Shown in pieces: positions 24,387-36,359 of a DNA stretch of 64,000 nt (positions are counted from its first letter, which is position 1; every line of letters starts with the position of its first letter). The DNA is from Pseudorasbora parva (Eukaryota > Chordata > Actinopteri > Cypriniformes > Gobionidae), in the NCBI RefSeq assembly GCF_024679245.1, contig NC_090185.1:26910926-26974925 (forward strand), written 5' to 3'. The notes below the pieces were generated by a model that ran no database searches, was not told the DNA's origin, and saw only the letters and a list, made by a program, of their open reading frames with translations. The position numbers were made by a program, and so were the translations under genes.

Positions 24387-24574
24387 GTACACTGGGCTCT
24401 TAGCTTTAGGCATACAAGAGAGTATACAGGGCGGTACACTGGGCTCTTAGCTTTGGGCGTACAGGTGAGTATACAGGGCGGTACACTGGGCTCTTAGCTT
24501 TAGGCATACAAGAGAGTATACAGGGCAGTACACTGGGCTCTTGGCTTTAGGCGTACAGGCTTTAGCGCTTCAAG
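24387..24574. repeat. 47-bp minisatellite, 4 units
   Basis: Units begin GTACACTGGGCTCTT at 24387, 24434, 24481 and 24528, a period of exactly 47 bases. Units 1/3 (TTTAGGCATACAAGAGAG) and unit 2 (TTTGGGCGTACAGGTGAG) alternate in variant type. Confidence 0.95.
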
Positions 24575-24904
24575 GCTCGGGTGGCTGGAGAGGGCATATT
24601 TACACACAGCGGACTTCCAGCCTTCCTCACTAGGACAGAATTCTAAGGAACACGTTGACGTTGACTTCCCACACGTAGTAGAACAGTCCCACGATGATGC
24701 AGAGCCCTTGGCTTAGTCCTGAAAGCAATCAACAGACATATGATAATACACCGAGACAGCACATAAGCTCCTTCTACGCAGCAGCCCATTCAGACTTCCC
24801 TTCCTTCGATACTCCACACAATATTCACAGCAAGCTCTTACTTCATCCAGTTGCCACACCACCACCAGGTGGGGGAAAGGGGTTAAGGAGTCACAGTCGG
24901 AGAT

Positions 24905-24907
24905 ATC

Positions 24908-24982
<75 letters not shown>
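24905..24982. repeat. (CTAT)n(AG)n compound microsatellite
   Basis: Four to five CTAT units followed by about 29 AG units, inside the solo LTR. Confidence 0.97.
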
Positions 24983-24983
<1 letters not shown>

Positions 24984-25973
24984 CGTCACTAATTCGCTTC
25001 CTCTAATGCAGGGCTTTCTCTTCAGCCTGGGGAGGGATCACTGACAACATTGGCACCGAACCACACTACAATTCATCAGGTGTACACACGTCAAAAAAGG
25101 CTCATCCACTGCACTCCACACACTCACGGTGAATTAGGGTCAAGATCACCACGTTGGGCCGGGAAATAAGTCCTGGACAGTGGAAAGGGTCGGTGCAGAG
25201 GATGACCATATGGAACGTCAAGACCACGACCTTTCAGCATACTCCTTCCTCTTCTCAATGCGTTTCTGGTGACTTCTCAGTGTAAACAATCTCTTCAAGG
25301 TAATAATAATACATATCAACACAATTACTTCAAAAGGAATGCTTCAAACACTTAACTCCTTATTTATACGCCTCCTCTTGTCTGAATTGCCCAATCACCA
25401 CGTCCATTCGCACACCTGTTCTTAATAATCCCCTATTTTGGTTGCCCGGAGTTACCGGAACTAGCTGCGTGTCTTATGGACAACGGTCCAGGTGGAACTA
25501 TTTCCACCTTTTTAGGTTCCGCCGCATTAAGTCACTCCGTGACATTAACTTACAATTGAAAGACGACTTCCTTTTTGATCACGTCTTCCATCAGGGAGAG
25601 TGCATGCTTTTTTTTGCATGGCTGAATGTTGGACTCACGAACAATAATCACGTTGTTTTCATCTGCCCAAACTGATTTGCCGAAAATCTAAATGCGAACA
25701 GTTAAAGGGATTCGCCGTTAGGGCGCGCATAGAGAACACCGGCAGGGGATTCTGCCGGGTCTTAAAGCCTTCTGCGAACGTTATTTTCAGTGGGACGAAT
25801 TAGGAAACGTGCATTGTGAATGGCGCGCTGGAAGATGTGCAAATGGGCGTACCGGTATGCTAAAGTCATGTTCTGGGCGCACGGAGAGGTGGAAGAACGC
25901 TCGAGAGCTATATTTGGAAGTGACGGTACTTAGTACCGGCGCGTACCGGCCCACTTAAAGCACTGGTGTTAGC

Positions 25974-26310
25974 TTATTATTTACACTTGCTTTTAATTTT
26001 TTTTTTTACAACACATTGAGTTCCAGATTGCCTCTTATGTCACTCTTACTAATCAACTAGAGATGCTTCATTTGTATTAAATACAACAACTCAAAGTGCA
26101 ATAAAAGCCGCTATCTGCCACGATAACTGCTTAGGGTGCACGCCTGAGGATCCGCCTACGCCTCAGTGTTCAGGTCCGCCCACGCCAGAGGTTCCAGGTC
26201 CGCCCATGCCAGAGGTGCAGGTCCGCCCACGCCACAGGGTCCAGGTCCGCCCACGCTCCCAGGCCCGTTTCAGCCACGCTAGGGCCCAATTCCATGTCTT
26301 GGAGAAGATC
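25974..26310. repeat. Spacer with a 23-24-bp tandem repeat
   Basis: At about 26165-26262 the unit CAGGTCCGCCCACGCCAGAG recurs four times with small changes, giving an artefactual WADL/WRGRT repeat reading frame on the minus strand. The remainder is AT-rich with no gene. Confidence 0.75.
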
Positions 26311-27283
26311 TGTCACAGGGTGTTTTAAGGTGTGTTCGACATCAGCTGCGGCTGGATGCATGCGATCGGCGAGAGTAGCCGAGTGCAGTCAGAGAGGAGC
26401 TGCAAATGGAGACGTGAAGTTGGACACTTTCTGCTTCCCGTGGTGATGTGTTTGCACTGCATTTGCAAACTTTATCACAGCTGAAGTTAAATAAATGCAA
26501 TATTTCTCAAATACACAGATGTTTCAAATGATATTTTCATCCAATACTTTATGTACTGTTTTACATCGCAACTACATGAAAAGAGGTTTTGCTGTTATAA
26601 ATAAATTATTTGTGAGCATTAGCGTAACATAAGGTTTTAGAATAAACCCGAAGCGCACGTGATCGCTTTCATGCAGTGAATCGGCCAATCGTGGATCAGC
26701 TGTGTTGTCATCAGAGCTTGTGCAGCTTCCTGCAGTCCCCCTTGAGAATCTGCACCGGCTGCATCAGCCGGCTAGTCTTGAATCGCTCTCGCGGTACTTT
26801 GTTAACATACATCACAGTCATGTGCAGTCTGCGCTGTCTCAAGTCGGACAAAATTTTTAACCGGCATGCACTGCTTCAAGTCTGCCACCGATCGGTCTGC
26901 GCATCGCTGGGTGAAGTCGAACGAGCCTTTAGTGTTGGTTTCATGTTTTAAGGTTTTCATGTTCACTGTCATGTCATGCACTTCCTGGTTTTGTCATGTG
27001 TTCGCTTGTCATGTGACTATGCCCTCATGTGTTCCTGCCTCGTGTTCTTGTGTCATGTTGTCATTGGTTTATGGGTTAAATCATTGTTCACAGGTGTCCC
27101 TTGTCTTGTCATTAGCCCTTGTGTATTTAAGCCCTCATGTTTGCCATATATCTTTGTCAGTTATTGATGTTGTAACCCCTGTTTGGTGAGTGGTTAAGGT
27201 TTCAGTCAAGTTATGTTAAGCTTTAATAAAAGAAACTGCAACTGGGTTCAAAACCTTGCCTCTCCAGTGGCTCATATGTTACA
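26311..27283 (+). mobile_element. Solo LTR split by a MITE
   Basis: Begins TGTCACAGGG at 26311 and ends ATGTTACA at 27283. Plus-strand TATA-like TATTTAAG at about 27125 and AATAAA at about 27226 fit an LTR. The 26328-26928 segment is a later insertion. No target duplication was recognised for the LTR itself, so the left boundary is tentative. Confidence 0.55.
26328..26928. mobile_element. PIF/Harbinger-like MITE
   Basis: Ends AGGTGTGTTCGACATCA and (reverse complement) AGGCTCGTTCGACTTCA are inverted repeats. A 3-bp TTA duplication flanks it (26325-26327 and 26929-26931), the signature of PIF/Harbinger. It is 601 bp and has no transposase. Confidence 0.75.
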
Positions 27284-27284
27284 G

Positions 27285-28271
27285 TAGGGATGGGGAAATG
27301 AAGTGTTACCCTGACTGTTTCGGGAAAAGAGTTGAGGCGTCGCGAGTGTCAGGAACATCGCTATCTGGTGCTTATTTAAAATAAAGCGGGCAGAAGCCTG
27401 TGGAAGATCGAAGCTCTGTCCGATAAAGCAATCACAACACACTACATCGTTTCAATGTGTACACATAAAAGCCTTACATTTTTGTGTTTAATTTGTCCAT
27501 TAAATAAATTAATTTACCAATTAAAGTCTGACAAAATATAAATGAGCTATATATGTGATTCAAGAAGATCTAAAGTAGGCATACTCTCCACACACATAGT
27601 GAATAAGGCCATTGTGTGATATGATCATTAAATGTGCTTATGACACTTAGCAATGCTAACGTTTGTGTACAGCGAATGACAGAAAAGTGATAAAGTTTTG
27701 AAATATTTTTATTAAGACATAAAAGCTGTTTTACAATGTTGGGGCTGAGTCTATTTCTTCTCTTAGACAGTAGTTCCCTAATTATTTATTTATTTTGTAA
27801 AGCACACACACATTGGAAGCTATACACTCAAAATATTCCTAGATAGGGAAAGGCCATTACTCTTTTTTTCATTACTCTAAATACAAACACCAACACCATA
27901 TCCCCTAACACCAAATTACCTAAAAAAAGCAAATGTTTTACCAAAAAAAAAAAAAAAAGAGACAAATAAATAAATAGTGACAAATACATTTTGGTTATCT
28001 AAATGTAATTTATTATTAACTTTTAAAGTACAGCACTCTCCTCACAAATACATCAACCAGACTGACTGAGCCAACAACTCGATCTGGAGTTCGAACCTTC
28101 TGAGACGCAAAGCAAAACGCGCACGTGATTGGACAGAAAGTGAGGCTTCATTTGTCATCGATAACGTGACTCTGGGAAACCAATACACACCCCGATACGG
28201 AGCTTCACTTGAAATGGTCTCGCATACGCAATATGCGCATCGAAGCTTCAGTGTCAAATGTAACATCACTA
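27285..28271. mobile_element. hAT-like non-autonomous element
   Basis: Starts TAGGGATG and ends CATCACTA (inverted repeat of TAGTGATG). 8-bp duplications TGTTACAG (27277-27284) and CGTTACAG (28272-28279) differ by one base. It sits directly at the end of the solo LTR. The interior is AT-rich with an A-run at about 27943-27958 and no transposase. Confidence 0.65.
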
Positions 28272-28279
28272 CGTTACAG

Positions 28280-28699
28280 CATACACTGAGATAAATGCAT
28301 TTTCCCTCATATCTAAATGTAGGGAAGAAGTTGAATAAACCCTATTTCTAAAAACGGTGGAGTGTTCCTTTAAGATCCAAATCCTGACTTTCTTTGTCAG
28401 ACTTTAATTACATTAATTTGGTATTTCCTGTTCATACACTTTTATTTCAAACCTGTTGAATATCGCATGAAAGCAGGGTGAAGTAAATGCTTTGATAAAG
28501 ATCAACGGGATTGGAAAAGAACACAAGCAGGGATTTGAACTCTGTCCCCCCTTTAAAACTGTGATTGTATGTTTATCTTTCATAAATAGTTTAATTATGA
28601 GTACTGAAACTAAACTTAACAAAAAAACTTATTGAGAAGTGTACAAAAATGTTATTGTAAAATGAAAGCAGTTCACACAATTCTGACACTTGCAGGGTA
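28280..28699 (-). other. 3' flank of copy 3
   Basis: From about 28374 to the right the sequence aligns with 12180 onward, the 3' flank of copy 2, marking the edge of the duplicated vitellogenin unit. Non-coding. Confidence 0.7.
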
Positions 28700-28705
28700 T
28701 TTATT
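28700..28705 (-). terminator. Poly(A) signal of vitellogenin copy 3
   Basis: AATAAA on the minus strand, about 123 bases beyond the TAA stop, at the position conserved in copies 2 and 4. Confidence 0.75.
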
Positions 28706-28827
28706 AGCATTAGAATCTATTACATTATATACTGTACATCACAACATTGTTAATGCATTTAATTAAATACATTTTATATAATGACAGCTCACATTTTCTT
28801 CTAAAAATGTAAAATGTAGTTTGTTTC

Positions 28828-30192
28828 TTATTCTTCCTTGATATATTTCTGGATCCAGGAAAGAATGTCCTCATCGATTTGGACGGAAAGAGTTCCGTCT
28901 GGATTGATGGGAACAGCGACAGGAAGATGAATATCCATCCTAGACAGTGTCATCTAGAGAAGATAACAAAAATAATTATTTGTATTATCTTATATCTCTG
29001 TGTTATTGAAAATAAAAGGACAATTATTTCACCTCTGGAATCCTAGCAATGATATTCAAGGATCTCTGATTTGGCAAGGCCGCAGTCAGATCAATCTCTT
29101 TTTCACTGTTCGTTGCTTTTTCAAGTCTAAAGCCCGCCCGGAGAGCTGCTATAGAGATGTGCTTAGACAACCTAATTGTGAAAGGATGCAAAAAGAAGAG
29201 TTACGTTAAACAAGTGACATTTTCTACTCTATGCATTTGCCATTCAGTTTAGCTGAAAATTACTTTTTGGCATATGTGGTGACAATAACTGGCAGCCTCT
29301 CCCATTCCAACTCTAGACGTGCAGCAGGGAATTCGCCCAGGACACCGGCTTCGGCTTTAGCAATGATTGCATACTGTTGGCATTCTTCACCCCAAGCAAC
29401 CTTGGCCTGAAAAAGACATTTATGTCCAAAGGATGGTATTGATGTCAATTATTTTACTTGAGAAATTAATTTTGATAATTATTAGAAAATTAGAAAAAAG
29501 ATTCACACAATATTCAGTCTTACAGTGACTTTGTGCTTGCTCAGCAGGGCACCGTCAGCACAGATCTTCATGTTGTCATTTTCAGCGATGGAGGAAATGA
29601 TGATCTGCACTCTTGAGGTTGGCTTGTCAAAGTAAGCAGCAAGTTGGTAGCCCAGCAGCTTCTGGTCAACTCTCACAGCACGGGCAATGACAGCAAAAAC
29701 AGGTGGAATCTCATTTCCGAGGAACTTAACCTGGAACCATAAACCATAATCAATTAAAATAGATTTTAGTTAAAAATTGTGTTATTATGAACAAACAAAT
29801 GACACTAATTGATTCACCTGTTTCTGGATAGCCTCAAAGCTAGAGGCAGCGCTTCCACTGCTTTTTGCCTTTGAGGTGCCATGGTGTGCCAAATACTGCA
29901 AGCAAAAATCATTATAGACCTGATATTTGATGATCTAGAGAAACAAGATTTTTATATTTTCGAATAGTTACCCGATCTTTGTGGAACTTCCTGAAAGGCT
30001 CCATAACGGTGGCAGTCTGAAAATACATATATAGTGTATAAATACTAAGTATATGTGTAAAACTAAGTGCAAATTAATATTTATGACAAATATTGGCTAC
30101 CTAACCAACACAGTACAGTCAAAATATCCTCACCTTAGTCCCACGAGAGAGGGACATGGAAGAGCTTGAACTACTGCTGCTGATGATGCGAC

Positions 30193-30225
<33 letters not shown>

Positions 30226-33200
30226 TGCTTTCAGAAGAGACGGGCCTATTTTTATCTTCAGTCTCCAGTATTTCTCTCAGTTTCAACAGGAAGGCCTTTC
30301 CTTCTGTAGTCTCCTCGTCAATGAGCCTGATTTGCTTAAGGAGCCTCTCAGCAGCTCTAGGACCAACTTGGACTTCAAGCTCCAGTCTTTCAACTGCAGG
30401 ACCTTCAGCTACAGCCAAAAGGACAATTATTGTTTTGTCTGAAAATATTTGAGTTTAATCAATGTATTCTTCTCTGAAATAATACCTCTTGTCAGTGCTG
30501 CACGGGCTGAGTGCTGTCCAATAATGTAGTAGAGAGGAGTATTTCTGATAAAAGCAGCATTGTGAGATTGCACCTCAATGCACCCCTTGATTTCAATGTA
30601 TGGGACCGCAAGACAGAGAGTCTTGTTAAATGGAGCAGAAGATCTCACAGGAGTCTCATCTGGTATTTCAGAGGACTGAAAAGAATAATTAGATATTATA
30701 ACAAGCCTTGCTATTTTAAAACTTGAAGCAAATTAATGCTCAGCATACTAACACATATCCATCATGTGTTCAACATTTACCGAATAATCATCACTCTGGG
30801 CATTTTGCAATGCCAACTCAGGTACTAAGGGAACAATCCTCTCAGCGGTGGGCTCTTCAATGTTTCTGAACACAGCAACAGTCTCAAAGCTGTAGGAACA
30901 AATAAAGGTGGGTCACATTTGACTTTCAGAAACCTTTTGAATTGTTTATAAATTGATTCAAAATGTTTGATACACTGGCCTGACTATGATTTCATTACCT
31001 CACAGCAGCAATGTGTTCAGGAAGCTCAACAGGCAGAGCCTCCACCTTGTAGTTGCCCTTGAGAATGTCAGCTCTAGCAGCAACTTTTCCAGGGGCAATA
31101 GTACGGATTTTCCCTCTTGCCATAACAGCAGCTTGGATGTAGGCAGTGTTCACTCCCATCACAGCAAACGTCTGGAGAGCAACACTGGAATAAGAATAAA
31201 GTTTTTAATTGTAATTGTTGAATTTTTTGTAAAACTGTGTTATGTATTTTATATCTCATCTTTATGAATGTAGCTGCAAAAGTGTACCTTGGTCTAACTT
31301 CCGCTTGGAGTTGAACATCAGTGTTCTTGAGCTGCTCAAGAGTCATTGTCTCAATTGCCTCTGGGAGAGGAGGTGTAATGGTGGCCTGAACTAGAATGAT
31401 CAACAGAACAACATCAAACTTCGAACTTCGTGACATTATAATATCCAGGGAAAGGATAAACAATTCTAAGAAAGAAACATACCATTGACACTTGCAGCAG
31501 CGACAGCAGCAGTGTACAAACTGAGCTCCATGGGCAGACCAACTGCTGTTGGCAAGATACGACGCACTTCAGACGCAAGCAGGGGTTTGGCATACTGAAT
31601 TGCAATTCCTTCCTGCAAAGCTTTAAGGGCAGCTTTCAACAGTTCACGTGGTTTGGGTCCAGTGGCAATCTGGGAATAGTGTTTATGTTAAACTTAATTC
31701 TAATTGTAAAAATTATTTGTGAGACAAATCTCAAAAAATATGGCAATGAAAGAGGAGACATAAACTACAACACAATACCGGTATTGCTTCCTCAATGCTG
31801 GTCTTGTCAATGTTGAAATAAGCCACTTCTTGTCCAAGTAATTTAACGTAGGCTGAGGCCAATGGCTGATTGGTTGGCAAGTCCTTCCAGTTTGCGAGCT
31901 TAAAGGGTTAAAACATAAGTAATATACATTTTGCCAATACAGTTTTACAAAATTATACAATACACTGTACATTAAAACTTACGGCTCTCAGTGTGCGCTT
32001 GATCTTTGTGATACGGTCAACACTTTGATCTGCAGCAGGAGATTGCAGAAGAGCCTCCTGAATTCCTTCAGTTCTCACACCAATCTGTTTGAGAAAATCA
32101 ACTGAGTGAAGACTGAAAATACATTTTAAAAACATGAATTAGATATTTTAAATATTGGCTGGCTCACCTCAAGAACATCAGCAGCAGCTCCAGCCAGGTA
32201 AGCACGTGCTTTAGCTACAACAGCTCTGGGCAGAATGGTAGCGGCATCATTGATCATGTAGGCACTACCAGCAGCTCCAATCATAAGAGGAGCTGGACAG
32301 GGACAGAGGTAAGAATACAATTAATGCAATCTTTTGTATAAGTTGAATTTCTAACACCCAAAATAGCATTTTTGTAGCTTTCTTATAAAAATTGCAAGAC
32401 TCACTATGATAGATGTCGAGCTGAAGGGCTCTGCTGAAACGGAGGCTAAGCCTGTCCAGCTTGCGGTTCATGAGCTTGATGGCAACATTAGCTGCACCCG
32501 CACTGAAATGGACAATTAGGTTTAACTCTTGCTTGTGATCATTGGACAAAATAAAATGTAAATGATATAAGATTGAGGAAAAAGATAAGATTTTTTCTTT
32601 TTCTTACACAGATGCCATATCAGGTGCAGTGATTCTGGTCAAGGACTTGATGTGGGAATAGGCAAAGCTTGCAACATGCATGTTGGTCTCAGTCTTCAAA
32701 GCACCAGCAAGACTAGAGACGAGAGCCACTGAAGGCTTGGATTCAAACAGCACAATACAAGCAACCATACGCACTTCAGGGTGAAGAGCCCTGTCCAATA
32801 CAAGCTGCAGGGCCACTGGCTGAACCTGAGGCAGGAAATAAGGTTATTTTATTATTAGGAGAACATGTGCAAACTATTTTTTTTCATTCCTATAATTCTT
32901 GACAATTACCAGTTTGGGCTCTTTCTTGGCAATATTCCTCAGGGCCAATATGGCATCAACCTGGACTCTAAGAGGCAGAGAAGTAGCTGAAGTTCTCAGT
33001 CCAGGCAGGAGTTTCATGATGGGTTTAAGACTAGCAGGATGACCTGCATTGCCTAGAACTTTCAGAGCCAAAGTGATTTCAGGAATGTCATTCTTGGAAA
33101 TGGCTTCTGCAGCAATATCATGGATGGGCTGAGGAGTTTGAGGCATGTACAGTTAGAATATATAGAATATAGAATGATGATATATAATAATAAAAATATT

Positions 33201-35597
33201 AAAGATTAAGTCCCTGAAAGAAGTTTTGAAGGGCTTGAGGTTTTTACCCTGAGGAGCTCAGCAGGGCAAGTGGGAACTGCTATGCAGTGTTTGGCAACCA
33301 TGGAACCATATCCAAGCATGATGACTTCACGCAGAGCTGGGATTGTGGCAATTTTCTCATGCATAGCCAAACTCTGTACAGCAAAATACAGATCATTTCA
33401 TAATACAGATTAAATTATTAATTAAATTTAGGTAAAATGTAGTACTTTTTGAGTATAGTAAGATCTTTGAGTATAGTAAGATGTACCCACAGCTGTCATC
33501 TGGATGGTCTCCAAATCAGCAGTGACCATTTGCAGAGCAACCATGAGAGCCTGAATAAACTCAGGAATGGTAAGTTCACCAGCCAGGAACTTCTCCTTGA
33601 TGAATTGTACAATGGCTGATGTGCCAACAGCAGGAAGAGCATCCAGAAGCCAGCGCCTAACAGATTCATTGTCAAAAATATATTCATAATAAAACAAAAT
33701 TCCCTTTAACTATATTCCAATTAACTTATTGCTCATAAATTTTACCTGTGAACTGGTTTGTCCTTAAACTGAGTCCAGATAGCCTCAATATTCTCAATGG
33801 TGGCAACACGCAGAAGCTGAACGAGCTGAATAAACTTAAGTGGAGCATCTTCATGGACCATGGCCACATTGTTTTCAACCAAGTGCTGTAGGACCTCGAT
33901 AATCTAGAAAGAGTAAAGGCAATGCTCCATTAACATCTTCATTTTAAAACAAGGGTTTTGACTTGGAGATTTTAAAGATTTTTGGTATTGAATTATACCT
34001 GGGCTTGAGCATCACTGATCTTCAAGAGTTGAATGGGGGTCTGAAGAATCTCAGTTGCAAACTCATACTGCAGGGATCCACGGGCCAAGTAATCAGCTTT
34101 GATTGGAACAATAGGGGTCTTCTGAATCTCAACAAAAGCCAAGGATTGTCTGAAAGAAATAATTATTTCTGAAGTTTTAACTTAACCGTAAAGGTAATGA
34201 AAAATCGTATTAATTTTGTTAGTTCATATTTTGAGAGAAATCTCAGAGAGGATCAATCATACTTTGCTTCCATCTGGGCAGCCCCATGGATCTCATTGAA
34301 GGGTGAAAACTGATGTACTTCTTCAACTGTTGCTTCAGCGATCAATACACCGGCATCAGCTGGTTTCATGATGTAGTTGTAAGCTGCAGTTTCAATCAGA
34401 CTCTTGTCCGACTGTTGAGATAAAGGTATATGACCATTTAACTCTTGGCATTGTCATTATATTGTAAATATCAACATTTTTTCTCAGTCTTCTTCATTAC
34501 CTCTGTGCATTCAGCACACTTCTCAGTGTATGCCAAGCCGATGTCCTTTATGATTCTCTCATGGCAGTGGCTCAGATCCTTAGACTTGGTGACAATGATG
34601 TGATTTTCCTTTGGATCCTCACTGATGACATAGTGGGTCCTGCACACTCCCTGAACTCCAGCCTTGAAGGAAAATGTATTCATTAGTAAAAAAATTAAAT
34701 AATTTGATTGCAGAATTCAAAATAGATCACAAACATACTAGGATCCATTTTTTACCTCTTGCAGTTCATAGATGTTCTGGGTCTTCTTGAGGTTGAGCTG
34801 AAGGATGTTGAGGATTCCTCTGTGCAGGTTCAGTACAGTAGGGGAGACTCCTGCAGGGGCGAATACCTTTCCAACCACACCATTAGCATACTCAAACTTG
34901 ATGGGAATCTGAAGCTGAGCAGCCAGAGCTGAGGTGAGTTTAGTGGCAGGAACAAATGGATCCGTGGGCCAAATGCCAGCATACTCGTGGAGTAGAGGAT
35001 CCATAAGCTGTAAGGAAACATTTGAACTTTAAGGACAATGTTGCATTCAAAAGCCCACACATTTCTTTCTCTCTCAGTGTTGAACATCTACAATGTTTAC
35101 AGTCCATAATGGTCATTACCTTCATCAGAAAGGTGTTTTCTGTCACGGCACTGAGGTGAACCTTGCTGCTGACTTTTATACCTGCTCTAGCCAGACCTTC
35201 TTGAGGAAGACCACCCAACAGCAGAGCCTCATACTTGTACACATAGGTCTTATCAAGGGCAAACTCAGGAACTGAAAAGTGTACAGTATTTGTATTTGAG
35301 TCAGTTGTTAGAGTGATTACTTTTAAGAAATAATGCAATCTAAATTGCCACTTGAAACTAATTTTCCAAATCATATTACTTACCAAGGTTGATCTGTTGA
35401 CTCGCTAAAAGAAACAGAGAAAGAAACAGAATAAATGTTCTCTGAAAATCTTTCTTTTTTTTAATCGGATGCAATAGGTTCTAAATTCCTAAACATTTTT
35501 TTTTCAAAATAGGTAATTAGAGAGATGAGAAAAATATATAAATATATTTTGACTTACCCACAAGGGCTACTGTCAGGGCAAGCACAACAGCTCTCAT
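28828..35597 (-). CDS. vtg: Vitellogenin type I, copy 3 (complete)
   Basis: Yolk precursor, same family and layout as copy 2. Exons 1-28: 35558-35597, 35384-35404, 35120-35271, 34756-35007, 34501-34662, 34263-34411, 33999-34149, 33746-33903, 33491-33656, 33248-33373, 32910-33128, 32608-32825, 32405-32502, 32168-32292, 31983-32084, 31779-31898, 31483-31669, 31288-31390, 30999-31184, 30781-30889, 30486-30675, 30134-30408, 29972-30016, 29818-29895, 29524-29730, 29264-29406, 29033-29171, 28828-28953. Total 4047 bases, 1348 residues plus TAA. It is two serines shorter than copy 2 in the middle phosvitin run (7 instead of 9) and ends IQKYIKEE. No frame break; all donors GT. Exon 4 protein is identical to copies 1 and 2. 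No beta-component or C-terminal domain. Confidence 0.96.
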
Positions 35598-36040
35598 TGC
35601 TGATGGTTTGTGAAGAGCTCCTCAGAGAAACATACCTTTTATAGTAGTTTTTTGCTGACAAAGTATTAATTTTTAAATTAATTATTAACTTTAAACATGT
35701 ATAAAATTGTACAACACTTCAGTCAACTTATTTAAACATAAATATCAGTAGAGGTTAGGTTACCCTGGCCTGTCATCATGTCATTCTTCAGACCAATGTC
35801 CACAGTGAAATCATGCAGATAATTTGTCTTTTATATTGAAAAAGGTATTTTTTATTTTATTTTATCATATAAAATAATGCTAAAGCAACACTGCAGAAGT
35901 TTGGATTATATGGAGGTAATTTACAGCAAACATATTAAATAATATTGTACATTTTTATACAAATAACAACTGTGGTTAACAGCCCTTCTTGAAATCTCAA
36001 ATCTAAGCTATCAGTTTTGGGTCAGGTTACCCTAGCCCTT
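35598..36040 (-). promoter_or_regulatory. Promoter of vitellogenin copy 3
   Basis: TATAAA at 35643-35638, HNF1-like GTTAATAATTAA at 35689-35678, inverted-repeat boxes at 35752-35766 and 36019-36033. The distal box reads GGGTCAGGTTACCCT and has one perfect estrogen half-site, GGTCA, the best match of the eight boxes. Confidence 0.7.
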
Positions 36041-36355
36041 GATCTAAACACTTGTTAAAGTCCATTTTAGCTTATTCATTTTATTTAAAGATTGGTGAAA
36101 TAGCATTACATTAACTTTGGACCTAGATGTGGAGTGATCTGTGAACAGTCACACAATTTACTTTGTTAATGCAAGTACATTTTTTAAACACATAAGGAAA
36201 AAATATTAGTGCAACCAAAAATGGAAAACTTTAAAGTATTCAATAGCAGTAGACTGCATTGAGCATGGCACCTCACATTTAAAGGCCAGCAGTGATAGAA
36301 ACCTGCAAAATATGTGCAACATGATTGAAATGCTAAATATTTTCAGATACAAAAA
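36041..36355 (-). other. Duplicated 5' flank of copy 3
   Basis: Homologous to about 4721-4990 of copy 1. The homology is cut near 36345-36355 by the Tc1-like fragment. Non-coding. Confidence 0.65.
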
Positions 36356-36359
36356 ATGT

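Larger units (their letters stand above)
23963..25544 (-). mobile_element. Solo LTR inside the hAT element
   Basis: Ends TGTCAC...GTGACA with exact TTAA target duplications (23959-23962 and 25545-25548). On the minus strand a TATAAATA box is at 25368-25361 and AATAAA signals at about 24100-24092. At 1.58 kb it is long for an LTR because of an internal 47-bp minisatellite and microsatellites. No internal protein region, so it is a recombined solo LTR. Confidence 0.75.
22886..25965. mobile_element. hAT-type DNA transposon, non-autonomous
   Basis: Starts CAGTGCTTTACGTGG and ends ...CACTTAAAGCACTG, so the termini are inverted repeats of the CAGTG type, with GCCGGTAC blocks inside each end. Perfect 8-bp target duplications GTGTTAGC flank it (22878-22885 and 25966-25973), diagnostic of hAT. 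No transposase frame is visible. About half of its length is a later solo LTR insertion. Confidence 0.85.

Noticed and set aside
24387..24574. CRISPR-like spaced repeats
   Set aside because: The units are contiguous 47-bp tandem repeats without spacers in a vertebrate LTR.
26866..27189. 107-residue plus-strand ORF with cysteine-rich hydrophobic text
   Set aside because: It lies across the MITE/LTR junction and inside a solo LTR; coding by chance.
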